From: Shewanella amazonensis SB2B
Lineage (GTDB): Bacteria; Pseudomonadota; Gammaproteobacteria; Enterobacterales; Shewanellaceae
Assembly (NCBI RefSeq): GCF_000015245.1
Contig: NC_008700.1
Span: forward strand, 998,001-1,062,000
Length of the DNA stretch: 64,000 nt
Direction: 5' to 3'
The notes beneath the pieces were generated by a model. That model searched no databases, was not told the origin of the DNA, and was given only the letters and a program-made list of their open reading frames with translations. A program made the position numbers and the translations under genes. Below, one piece after another: positions 17,265-25,261 of this stretch (positions within the stretch are counted from its first letter, which is position 1; every line of letters begins with the position of its first letter).

Positions 17265-18080
17265 ATGGAGTTTCAGTGTCCACTTTGTCGCCAACGGCTG
17301 CACTTTCACGAAGAGTCCCGTGGATGGCATTGCGATGGCAAACATCACTTCGACAAGAAAGAAATCGGCTATTGGGATTTCTACAAGGGCAACAAACCCC
17401 GTAATGCCGAAAGCCGTCAGGAGCTGCGTGCCAGACAGTTTCTGGTGACCTCTGGCCTGTTTCAGCCAGCAGTAGAGGCCATGGTGAAGGTGCTGCAAAC
17501 CCAGGACTGCGGAAGCGAGCGCAACTGCGTTAACCTGGGGCCAGGACATGCCTGGATTGGAAAGTTATTGGCGCAAGCGCTGTCTGAACATGAGTTGCCA
17601 CTTAAGGTATTCAGTCCATTGGAGTCAGAAAACGAAGCTTTTGCTGCAGCCAAATCAGGAATGGAGGCCGTTTGTCTGACACCGCTCAAATCGCTGCCCT
17701 TTGCCGATGCATCAGCCGATATGGTGTGGCTTCTGGATATTCCAGCCAAAGGAAAGGAATGGCAGCGAATACTGAAACCGGGCGGATTGTTATTGATGTT
17801 GGCAGCCGGACCAAGACACCTTTGGCAAATTAAAGAATTTGTCTATGAAGGATTAACTGAAAAGCCATTTGTGTTGGAGCTTTCCGGCCAATTTGACTTG
17901 ATAAGTCAAACCCCGGTTTCATGGACTCATGCCCTCAGTGTGGCTGATGCCAAGGTATTAATGGGTATGGCTCCCTGGGCCTGGCGGGTAAAAGAAGCCA
18001 GTTTAAAGGCGATGGAAAAGGGAGATTTTTCCGGATTGGAAATGGATTATCGGATCATTCTTGCCAAAAAGCGGGTATAA
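17265..18080 (+). CDS. RlmA-like rRNA methyltransferase homologue (divergent SAM site)
   Basis: A 271-residue protein with the architecture of RlmA, the 23S rRNA m1G745 methyltransferase: an N-terminal zinc-finger-like module (CPLC near residue 5, then CDGKHHF), a Rossmann domain, and the C-terminal MGMAPWAWRVKEASLK segment. However, motif I reads NLGPGHAW instead of the usual DIGCGEG, the acidic residue after strand 2 is absent, and the family DPGDSxEM loop is replaced by PRNAESRQEL. GPRHLWQIKEFVYEG is well conserved. It may still bind SAM with altered chemistry, or be a specialised or inactive paralogue. I withhold the symbol for that reason. Confidence 0.75.
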   Translation: MEFQCPLCRQRLHFHEESRGWHCDGKHHFDKKEIGYWDFYKGNKPRNAESRQELRARQFLVTSGLFQPAVEAMVKVLQTQDCGSERNCVNLGPGHAWIGKLLAQALSEHELPLKVFSPLESENEAFAAAKSGMEAVCLTPLKSLPFADASADMVWLLDIPAKGKEWQRILKPGGLLLMLAAGPRHLWQIKEFVYEGLTEKPFVLELSGQFDLISQTPVSWTHALSVADAKVLMGMAPWAWRVKEASLKAMEKGDFSGLEMDYRIILAKKRV

Positions 18081-18114
18081 CTGGCAAGAAAGCGAAAATA
18101 TCGCGAAAAACAGG

Positions 18115-18152
18115 TAAAAAAATACCGGCAACGCCCGAAAGCATTGCCGGTA
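18115..18152 (-). terminator. Rho-independent terminator of lpp
   Basis: On the minus strand ACCGGCAA and TTGCCGGT enclose a 12-base loop and are followed by ATTTTTTTACC, close after the lpp stop codon. Confidence 0.88.
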
Positions 18153-18163
18153 CCAACACAGCA

Positions 18164-18427
18164 TTACTTCTTGTAAGAAGAAGCTACGTTGTCCAGACGG
18201 TCGTTAGCACGCTTGGCTTCAGCTTGAGCGTCCATAGCGGCAGCTTTGGCAGCCTTGGCGTCAGCAGCGATCTGGCCTTGCTCAGACTTCAGAGCACTTA
18301 CGTCAGCAGACAGTTGGTCTACTTTGTTGCTCAGGTTGGCAACGCTTTCTTCCAGAGCGGTAGTGTTGGCACAGCCACCCAGCAGAGCAGTCATGGCAAC
18401 ACCGGCGATCAGCAGTACTTTTTTCAT
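18164..18427 (-). CDS. lpp: Major outer membrane (Braun-type) lipoprotein
   Basis: An 87-residue lipoprotein: signal peptide KKVLLIAGVAMTALLGGC with lipobox LGGC, then heptad-rich trimerising coiled coil (LEESVANLSNKVDQLSADVSALKSEQ), an Ala/Lys-rich stretch and a C-terminal YKK. In E. coli Lpp the terminal lysine is linked covalently to peptidoglycan; the KK end fits that. The start is set at the ATG of MKKV, with AAGGGATG upstream; an upstream in-frame ATG (18445) would spoil the signal peptide. The gene has its own strong terminator. Length is slightly above E. coli Lpp (78). Confidence 0.92.
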   Translation of the reverse strand: MKKVLLIAGVAMTALLGGCANTTALEESVANLSNKVDQLSADVSALKSEQGQIAADAKAAKAAAMDAQAEAKRANDRLDNVASSYKK

Positions 18428-18609
18428 GAAAACATCCCTTAACATAGGTTGGATTTGACATTTCAGCTGCCAGGCAACTGAAGCCGGCTAATTATGTCAT
18501 AGCCAAAAAAATTTGCTACGAATATCCATCAATTCGCTTGATAACCATATCTAAAATTCAGTGAATTGCAAGTTTCAAGTAGAGAATCCACAAGTTTTAA
18601 GCAGAAATT

Positions 18610-19893
18610 TCACGCTTCTAGGTCAGATTTTTTCACCGATGAAGCTTTTGATTGATTTTGGACAGAGTTTTTTATCAATCCTATTTCCGAAAGCCGACGT
18701 TTCGCCAATTCATGTTTGATTTCACCCCCGGAAAAACCCGCGTCAATTATTTCCCGAACGTCAATTTTTTGGGTCGCTTTATAACAGTCCAATAAATATT
18801 TTTTCTGAGGATAGGGGTTATTTTCGAATCCGGTTCGCCCTTTAATGTCGGCCTCGCAGGCATCCAATACCAGAGGCAATCGTTCAGGCTTGCGCCAGAG
18901 ATCCAATTTATCAAACAGTCTTAGAATAGTGTCGGCCCTGAGCTCAAACGCATTGTGAATATTCTGATGTTCGTCGCTCACCCAAAGCGCCAGCTCTTTA
19001 TAGTCCGAGGGCACTCTAAATCTGTCACAGAGTGCTTTGATGAGGGGTAATCCCTTTTGACCGTGGCCATGGTGTTTGGGCCAAAGTGCCTTTGGGGTGA
19101 CGCCCTTGCCAAGATCATGTACCAGGGCAGCAAACCTGACTTGCTTATTGGGTGTGAGTTTGGCTGCCTGCTCCAGCACCATCATGGTGTGCACCCCGGT
19201 ATCAATTTCAGGATGCCATTGTTCAGGCTGAGGCACACCGAATAAAGCATGGATTTCCGGAAACAGCACCTCAAGCGCACCACATTGGTTTAGCACGTCA
19301 AAAAAGACCTGGGGACTGTCACAGCCCAATACCTTCTCCAGCTCCTGCCAGACACGCTCTGCGGTCAGGTACAAAAGCTCACCACTCTCAGTCAGCTGGC
19401 GCATTAGTGCCAGGGTGTCAGGGGCGACGGTAAATCCCTGAGGCGCGAAACGGGCGGCAAAGCGGGCAACGCGAAGCACCCTGAGGGGGTCTTCCACAAA
19501 AGCCTCGCAGACATGCCGTAACAACCTTGCTTCAAGGTCGGCTACGCCGCCCCAGGGGTCATGCAGACTGCCATCCTCAGCCATGGCGATTGCGTTGATG
19601 GTCAGATCCCGGCGCTTGAGGTCTTCTTCGAGGGTGACATCGGGGCTCGCATGACAGACAAAGCCGCCGTAACCTGTGCCGCTCTTTCGCTCGGTGCGGG
19701 CAAGGGCATATTCTTCCTGGGTTTTGGGGTGCAAAAATACCGGAAAGTCTTTACCAACCTGGCGGTACCCGGCCGCCAGCATTTCCTCTACGGTTGCGCC
19801 AACCACCATATAATCTCTGTCTTTGACGTCAAGACCGAGGAGTGAATCCCGAACTGCGCCGCCTACCAGATAAGTTTTCAATGTGTTATCCAT
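18610..19893 (-). CDS. cca: tRNA nucleotidyltransferase (CCA-adding enzyme), HD-domain type
   Basis: A 427-residue class II CCA-adding enzyme that repairs or completes the 3' CCA of tRNAs. The head domain has YLVGGAVRDSLLGL and DRDYMVVGAT (nucleotidyltransferase Asp pair), then RRDLTINAIA and DPLRVLRVARFAARF. The C-terminal part has an HD phosphohydrolase motif (LVHDLGKG followed by HHGHGQKG), which in E. coli gives 2',3'-cyclic phosphodiesterase activity. The last residues (NQSKASSVKKSDLEA) are an unconserved tail. The gene is divergent from exeA. Confidence 0.95.
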   Translation of the reverse strand: MDNTLKTYLVGGAVRDSLLGLDVKDRDYMVVGATVEEMLAAGYRQVGKDFPVFLHPKTQEEYALARTERKSGTGYGGFVCHASPDVTLEEDLKRRDLTINAIAMAEDGSLHDPWGGVADLEARLLRHVCEAFVEDPLRVLRVARFAARFAPQGFTVAPDTLALMRQLTESGELLYLTAERVWQELEKVLGCDSPQVFFDVLNQCGALEVLFPEIHALFGVPQPEQWHPEIDTGVHTMMVLEQAAKLTPNKQVRFAALVHDLGKGVTPKALWPKHHGHGQKGLPLIKALCDRFRVPSDYKELALWVSDEHQNIHNAFELRADTILRLFDKLDLWRKPERLPLVLDACEADIKGRTGFENNPYPQKKYLLDCYKATQKIDVREIIDAGFSGGEIKHELAKRRLSEIGLIKNSVQNQSKASSVKKSDLEA

Positions 19894-20133
19894 CCAACTG
19901 TCATACAGTTAGCTTAACACGAGCACCGGAATAACAGTGACAGCCTGTGGGCGATACTCAGACTTGGTTTTTGGTGGTAATAAGCTGATGGGTAATAAAA
20001 CACCGGCCCATGCCTCATGGCCGGGGAGACTTTTTGACATTGACCGCCACTGGCATTACCTTGGCTCCACTCGCTGTATTCAGGTAGCCAGGGCTGCTGG
20101 CACTGGGCGGTTTCCAAGAAGGATAGATAAGGC
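19894..20133. other. cca-exeA intergenic region with an imperfect hairpin
   Basis: The 240 bases between the divergent cca and exeA genes hold an imperfect hairpin, CCGGCCCATG-CCT-CATGGCCGG (20003-20024), followed seven bases later by TTTTT on the plus strand. It could be a weak terminator of a short transcript or a leader structure. I see no gene in the region. Confidence 0.35.
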
Positions 20134-21975
20134 ATGTACAAGGCGTTTTATGGGTTAAAGGACAACCCATTTTCCATTGCACCCAATCCAACGTATCTGT
20201 TCCTCAGTGACAGGCACCGAGAGGCACTTGCACACCTGACCTATGGGCTTGGTGAAACCGGCGGTTTTGTGCTGCTCACCGGCGAAGTTGGCACCGGCAA
20301 AACCACGGTCTCCCGCTGCTTATTGCGTCAATTGCCCGATACAACTGATACCGCATTTATCCTGAACCCGGCCCTGACCGAACTTGAGCTGCTGGCAACC
20401 CTTTGTGATGAACTCAAGATCCCCTATGGTGAATCCCCCAGTCTTAAGCGGCTGACTGACCTCATCAGTGGCTTTTTACTTAAGAACCACAACGCCGGTC
20501 GTAATACAGTACTGATTATTGATGAAGCACAGCACCTCAAAGCGGAGGTGCTCGAGCAGCTCAGGCTGCTGACCAACCTCGAAACCGATACCAAAAAGCT
20601 GCTGCAGGTGATCTTGATTGGCCAACCTGAGCTGCAACAACTCCTCAAGCGTCAGGAGCTCAGACAGCTCGCTCAGCGCATTACAGCCCGTTATCATCTA
20701 TTACCCCTTACCGCAGAAGAAGTCGGCCTGTACGTGCAGCACAGGCTGCAGGTGGCTGGGAGGTTTGAACCCCTGTTCAACGCAGGTGCCATAAAGGCGT
20801 TGCACAAGGCCAGTGGCGGTATTCCCCGGATCATTAATCTGCTGTGCGAGAGGGCTCTAATGGCGGGCTTTGCCCAGAGTCGGGTGCCCATCAATAAGCA
20901 GATGGTGCGTCAGGCTGCAGTTGAAGTTCTGGGGCTCGAACCCCAAAGACCATCCTGGTACGAGCGCCCACTTCCTATGACGCTGGCCACGGCCCTGACA
21001 TTTGGCGTGGCGCTGTATGGCTTTAATTACCTTAATCAGCCCGTGACGGCGGCCACATCGCTCGCGTTGCCCATTGCGGACTCACCTGTGCAGGGGGCCC
21101 CTGTGCAGGCAGCGCCTGAGTCGCTGCAGCCTGAGTTGCAGCCGACTGCAACAGTTAATCAAAGCACGATCGAGCCCTTGCAACCGGATTCGTCTGGGGT
21201 AACCTCAGGCGCACAATCTGAAACGGCGATGGAGAATTTGGCAGATATTGCCACGGATAGCACGCTACAAAACCAGGTCTTGGCACAGAGCTCGCCCATC
21301 AGCCGCATCACGGATGCCGGGGCAGAGCTTGCCGAGCTTGAAGCCCGTCAGGCAAAAGTGCGCGAACGGGTGCTGACGGACGCTGTGGCACAAAGCCGCA
21401 GTTTGGATACGGCCTATGCTGCTCTCTTCGGCGCCTGGGGCCTGGCGCCGATAAAAGATCTCAGTCCCTGTGAGTCGGCCCGTGAGCAAGGGCTGTCCTG
21501 TTTTCAGCAACAGGGGACCTGGTTTAATTTGGTTAAGCTTAACTATCCGGCGGTGGCCTACATGATGGATGACGCCGGTGGCGAGTTCTTCGTCACCGTG
21601 ATTGAGCGGGATGGAGACGAGCTGCTGGTGCAGCTTGCCGAGCAGCAGCTTTGGGTTAACCGGGACTGGTTCAATCGCCACTTCACCGGCACCTTTGAAC
21701 TCTTTTGGCAGGCGCCTGTCTACAGCCCTCGGGAAATCGGGATTGCGTCACCACAGCCAGAGGTGCAATGGCTGGAAAATGGTTTGGCCAAGGTCGACAA
21801 AATCACCCCAAGATTGGTCAATGAATTTGATACGGAGCTTGAAAATCGCCTCAAGTTGTTCCAGCGTCAGCATGGCCTCAAGGCCGATGGTATCGCCGGC
21901 AGTCAAACTCTGCAGCAACTCAACCTGTACCTGAGCAATGAAGGTCCACGCCTGGTGCAGGGAGGGCTGTACTGA
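20134..21975 (+). CDS. exeA: ExeA/GspA-type AAA ATPase with peptidoglycan-binding domain
   Basis: A 613-residue inner-membrane ATPase of the type II secretion accessory ExeA family. Order of parts: the N-terminal YKAFYGLKDNPFSIAPNP signature, Walker A GEVGTGKTT (residues 50-58), Walker B NTVLIIDEAQH, a membrane segment near residues 285-305 (MTLATALTFGVALYGF), a low-complexity Pro/Gln linker, and a periplasmic half ending in a PG_binding_1 repeat (KLFQRQHGLKADGIAGSQTLQQLN). In Aeromonas, ExeA with ExeB inserts the secretin ExeD through the peptidoglycan. It overlaps exeB by one base. Confidence 0.92.
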   Translation: MYKAFYGLKDNPFSIAPNPTYLFLSDRHREALAHLTYGLGETGGFVLLTGEVGTGKTTVSRCLLRQLPDTTDTAFILNPALTELELLATLCDELKIPYGESPSLKRLTDLISGFLLKNHNAGRNTVLIIDEAQHLKAEVLEQLRLLTNLETDTKKLLQVILIGQPELQQLLKRQELRQLAQRITARYHLLPLTAEEVGLYVQHRLQVAGRFEPLFNAGAIKALHKASGGIPRIINLLCERALMAGFAQSRVPINKQMVRQAAVEVLGLEPQRPSWYERPLPMTLATALTFGVALYGFNYLNQPVTAATSLALPIADSPVQGAPVQAAPESLQPELQPTATVNQSTIEPLQPDSSGVTSGAQSETAMENLADIATDSTLQNQVLAQSSPISRITDAGAELAELEARQAKVRERVLTDAVAQSRSLDTAYAALFGAWGLAPIKDLSPCESAREQGLSCFQQQGTWFNLVKLNYPAVAYMMDDAGGEFFVTVIERDGDELLVQLAEQQLWVNRDWFNRHFTGTFELFWQAPVYSPREIGIASPQPEVQWLENGLAKVDKITPRLVNEFDTELENRLKLFQRQHGLKADGIAGSQTLQQLNLYLSNEGPRLVQGGLY

Positions 21976-23087
21976 TGTCTATCCTGCTTGACGCAGTAAC
22001 GCGAAGTAAACAACAGGAGAACGGCTTCGACCCTGTCTCCAGTCCGCGCCCACAGTATCGACCCGAAAAGGCGCCCATCCGGCCGGGAAAACTGCTGTTG
22101 CTGCCTGCGGCGCTGTCGCTGGCTGTAGCCGCGGCCTGGGGAGTTAACTCCTGGATTTTGCAGCCTGCGCCTCAAAGCAGCTTGCCGTTGGTAAGTCAGG
22201 CTGGGGAAGCGCGTACCGGTAATGGCCCCTCAGGCTCAGCTAAAGCTGTCACGTCTCATTCTAATCCAGCCTCTACCCAGACCTTGTCGGTGCGCCCCCC
22301 TGTAACACAAGCCGCTTCTGAGCCGGTGATTTCCGCCAGCAGTGACACGGGTAACGGTGTGCGTCTTGCGGGCAAGGCGGCGCTGCCAGCTCCGGTAAAC
22401 CTCAACACCGACTACGGCATGGTCAACCAAGCCCCGCTTGCTGTCGACCCCAATGCAGATCTGAGCTATGAAGTGGCTGAAGAAACCGCTGAGGCAAGGG
22501 CTGCACGATTGGAGGCCTTGATGGCAGCGGGAGTCACAGATGACCAGCGCCGGGCCTTCGATGAAGTGATGCAAATTGAGGAGTCGCGCCCAAGACAGGT
22601 GTTAACGCAAAGCCAGAATGTCAGGGCTCCCCGTGATCAGGGGATGGCCGCCCTGCAAGCCGAAGTGGACAAAGCGGCTGCGGAATTTGGCCTGCAACGC
22701 ACTGAACCCAAGCCTGCCTCTCGCGATGACAGCAATACGCTAAGTGGTGATGCGCTGGTGCAGGCCTTTGAAGCCGCGCTCAAAGAGGTGGAGTTTACCG
22801 AGTCGGCAAACCGGGAAGTCACGCCAGCGCCCGTATCAACCATACCGCAAACGTCCGATTATCCCAGATACGGTGATTTGCCCGCGGGACTGCAGTTGCA
22901 GGTGCCTGAATTCAATATCATGGCCCATGTGTACTCCAATGATCCCAGTCAGCGTTGGCTGAATGTGGATGGCACTGAGCTACAGGAGGGGGATAACATC
23001 AAGGGCTCGCTGAGCATTGTGGAAATTCGCCCACGGGATGTGGTGCTCTCCATCGATGGCACGGCGTTTAAAGTGCCGGCTATCTGA
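21975..23087 (+). CDS. exeB: ExeB/GspB-type general secretion pathway protein B
   Basis: A 370-residue protein: short cytoplasmic start MSILLDAVTRSKQQ, one membrane anchor (LLLLPAALSLAVAAAWGVNSW), a long Ala/Pro/Ser-rich periplasmic linker, and a C-terminal GspB domain (LQLQVPEFNIMAHVYSNDPSQRWLNVDG, then LQEGDNIKGSLSIVEIRPRDVVLSIDG). In Aeromonas it forms the ExeAB complex that supports assembly of the type II secretin. The start codon overlaps the exeA stop (TGATG). A rho-independent terminator follows at once, so exeAB is a two-gene operon here, away from the main gsp cluster. Confidence 0.92.
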   Translation: MSILLDAVTRSKQQENGFDPVSSPRPQYRPEKAPIRPGKLLLLPAALSLAVAAAWGVNSWILQPAPQSSLPLVSQAGEARTGNGPSGSAKAVTSHSNPASTQTLSVRPPVTQAASEPVISASSDTGNGVRLAGKAALPAPVNLNTDYGMVNQAPLAVDPNADLSYEVAEETAEARAARLEALMAAGVTDDQRRAFDEVMQIEESRPRQVLTQSQNVRAPRDQGMAALQAEVDKAAAEFGLQRTEPKPASRDDSNTLSGDALVQAFEAALKEVEFTESANREVTPAPVSTIPQTSDYPRYGDLPAGLQLQVPEFNIMAHVYSNDPSQRWLNVDGTELQEGDNIKGSLSIVEIRPRDVVLSIDGTAFKVPAI

Positions 23088-23117
23088 TGCCAGCGAGCTT
23101 GGTGTGAGTCGCATCCA

Positions 23118-23148
23118 ATAAAAAAGGCGCCTTGGGCGCCTTTTTTAT
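23118..23148. terminator. Bidirectional terminator between exeB and nhaD
   Basis: AAAAAAGGCGCC-TTG-GGCGCCTTTTTT between two convergent genes. Confidence 0.92.
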
Positions 23149-23167
23149 ATCTGCTTACCGACAGCCA

Positions 23168-24415
23168 TCAGCCATAAAACTGATAGGCAATCAGCAGTGT
23201 CAGACCATAGCCGACCACGTAAGACAGCATTAAAGAAGGTACGTACTTGAGGTAGGTGACGAAAGTCAGTTCCTTCACCTTGCTCATGGCGATGATACCG
23301 GCCGCAGAGCCAATCACCAGCAGTGAACCACCCACGCCCACGGCGTAGGTCAGACCCAGCCATTCGGGCGTCGACAGCACAGGTTCTGCCTTCAAAAGCG
23401 CTGCGGTCAGAGGTACGTTGTCCAGAATCGCCGAGCCCATACCGGTGACGAAGTTGGAGATATTGGGGTCATGCATGGCGTAGACCTGGGTCAGCAGCTC
23501 CAGGGTGCCGATTTCTTTAAGCATACCAACCAGCAGCAGGATCCCGAGGAAGAACAGCAGGGTGTCGTATTCAACCTGGCGGATATATTCGAGGATCTTG
23601 ATTTCTTCCTTGTCGGTGCGAATGGTATGGCCCACGAGGAACATCACCGACAGACCGGTCAGGAAGGTCAGCACTGGAGGAATGCCAAAGAGGACGTTCA
23701 GCGCCATGGTCATGATGATGGTGATAAAGAAAATCGCAGCAATGGCGATGTCCACCGGCTGATAAGCCCGCTTGATGGGGGTAGTGCTCACTTCGCCCTT
23801 GGCATTCATGGAGAACAGGATGGCCAACAGGAACACGCTCACCGCAGCAGGGATAAAGAGGATAAGCAGTTCAGAGATGTGTACGTGGCCGGAGAGGAAG
23901 ATCATCAGGGTGGTTACGTCACCGGTGATAAGGGCCACACCGCCTGAGTTCACCGCGAAGATAATGAGCACCGCCATGCGGCGACGCATTTGCTTATCCA
24001 GCTTGAAGGTGGTCAACAGACCCAGAGATACCAGGGTCGCCGTTACGTTGTCACAGAAGGCCGACAGGATAAGGGCGAACAGCGCCACCTGAATCATCAG
24101 CATCCGCACCGATACCCGCTGTGGGAATATCTTCTGCACCATTATCTGGATCATGCCCTTGGCGTTGAGGTAGGCCACAAAGGTCATGGTCGACATCAAA
24201 AACAGCCAGAGGGTGGCAATTTCAAGCAGGTTTTCATTGAGTTCATGGGCGACCAGCTCAGTATGCTCACCACCGCCGGAGGCGATAAACAGGGTTACCC
24301 AGGAAATACAGCCAAGAAACAGGGTCGTTTTGGCTTTGTTGAGGTGAGTCACTTCTTCAAAGATGATACTGAGCAAGGCCAGTATCGCCAGAATGATCAG
24401 AAAGGTATGGAGCAT
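23168..24415 (-). CDS. nhaD: Na+/H+ antiporter NhaD
   Basis: A 415-residue polytopic membrane protein of the ion-transporter (arsenite permease-like) superfamily, close to Vibrio NhaD. Visible segments include FEEVTHLNKAKTTLFLGCISWVTLF, ATLWLFLMSTMTFVAYLNAKGMI, FCDNVTATLVSLGL, FAVNSGGVALITGDVTTLMIFLSG and a final ILDNVPLTAALLK. Family members exchange Na+ or Li+ for protons and work at alkaline pH. The gene has a long upstream region (24416-24934) with nested inverted repeats. A bidirectional terminator lies downstream. Confidence 0.93.
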   Translation of the reverse strand: MLHTFLIILAILALLSIIFEEVTHLNKAKTTLFLGCISWVTLFIASGGGEHTELVAHELNENLLEIATLWLFLMSTMTFVAYLNAKGMIQIMVQKIFPQRVSVRMLMIQVALFALILSAFCDNVTATLVSLGLLTTFKLDKQMRRRMAVLIIFAVNSGGVALITGDVTTLMIFLSGHVHISELLILFIPAAVSVFLLAILFSMNAKGEVSTTPIKRAYQPVDIAIAAIFFITIIMTMALNVLFGIPPVLTFLTGLSVMFLVGHTIRTDKEEIKILEYIRQVEYDTLLFFLGILLLVGMLKEIGTLELLTQVYAMHDPNISNFVTGMGSAILDNVPLTAALLKAEPVLSTPEWLGLTYAVGVGGSLLVIGSAAGIIAMSKVKELTFVTYLKYVPSLMLSYVVGYGLTLLIAYQFYG

Positions 24416-24934
24416 AAAGGCACGTCCTACTGCTGATTCGGGGTCCGTATCGCCTGTGTAAACAGGCCTGAATAACGAGCTGAATCAAGGATTGATTAAG
24501 CCGGTTATGTTATCGCCGCCAGGGGCGTGCGGATCAGACCATAACCGCCATGAGAACGCAACTGTTAACCACTAGACAATTTGTCTAAGAATCGTGGGCT
24601 CTGTCACGGGAAATTGGCGGTTAACCAGAGTTTATTCCTGGGTCTTTGTGAGTGACTGGTTGTTTGTGCTGTATCCTGCGACGCCTTGACTCGAAGCATG
24701 GACAGATATACTGCTTATTCGCGAGTTTGATTTGCCAAATGTTATTTCGTTGTAACGGATGAGGTTGTGGCAGATACGGAGGAACGTACCTTATAAACCG
24801 CAGGCAATTTTTACTTCTGCTGCACTTTCAAGTGATTGCAAATTGATGCTGTCAGATATTTGATTGTTTGATTTTTAAGCTGTACCTTGCGCGCCCATAG
24901 AGAGATTGAGGTCATTGATTGGGAGTCGCTGAAA
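24416..24934. other. 519-bp non-coding region upstream of nhaD with nested inverted repeats
   Basis: No convincing gene. The region contains GCCTGT-GTAA-ACAGGC (24452-24467), a perfect 15-base palindrome TAGACAATTTGTCTA (24573-24587), and a 9-base inverted repeat TAACCGCCA/TGGCGGTTA (24542-24550 and 24615-24623) that brackets the palindrome. The half towards 24935 is AT-rich and probably carries the promoter of the small membrane protein gene. Confidence 0.6.
24573..24587. promoter_or_regulatory. Perfect 15-base palindrome, candidate operator upstream of nhaD
   Basis: TAGACAA-T-TTGTCTA, seven-base arms around a single central base, 158 bases upstream of the nhaD start. Too tight to be a full RNA hairpin, so a dimeric repressor site (TetR-like spacing) is the simpler reading. 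The regulator is unknown. Confidence 0.5.
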
Positions 24935-25120
24935 ATGCAATTTCTGCTGAAGAGCATATTGCTGCTGGGATCGCTGGCATGGCTGGTGGTCAGCGGCAAG
25001 ACCTTGCTGGGCCTCGGGGTGATGGAAAATCCTTCGATAATGAAGGAACACCTGTTTGTGGTGGCGCAGGTCGTGTTGGCACTCTTGATACTGCGCAGTG
25101 TGGCTGGCAAACGCAGCTAG
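24935..25120 (+). CDS. Small hydrophobic membrane protein (61 residues)
   Basis: Hypothetical protein with two likely membrane helices (FLLKSILLLGSLAWLVVSGKT and HLFVVAQVVLALLILRSV) joined by a short loop GLGVMENPSIMKEH, and a basic C-terminus AGKRS. ATG at 24935 is preferred over an in-frame ATG 48 bases upstream because the hydrophobic segment then begins directly. It lies alone between nhaD and hemL, followed by a strong terminator at 25193, which supports real expression. No family assigned. Confidence 0.6.
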   Translation: MQFLLKSILLLGSLAWLVVSGKTLLGLGVMENPSIMKEHLFVVAQVVLALLILRSVAGKRS

Positions 25121-25192
25121 CCTATTGCTTCGAACACATTGCCCCGCTGTTTGCTTCGAGCCTGTCTGGTTTGCTGTGATTCGAATCTAATG

Positions 25193-25222
25193 AAAAAGGA
25201 CGCCGATAGCGTCCTTTCGTTT
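25193..25222. terminator. Bidirectional terminator between the small membrane protein gene and hemL
   Basis: AAAGGACGC-CGATA-GCGTCCTTT followed by CGTTTT on plus; on minus the same stem is followed by TTCATT, ending the pyrB-hemL transcript. Confidence 0.88.
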
Positions 25223-25261
25223 TGCAGTGCCGCGATAACGGCGAGCATCCGGGCGTTGCAG

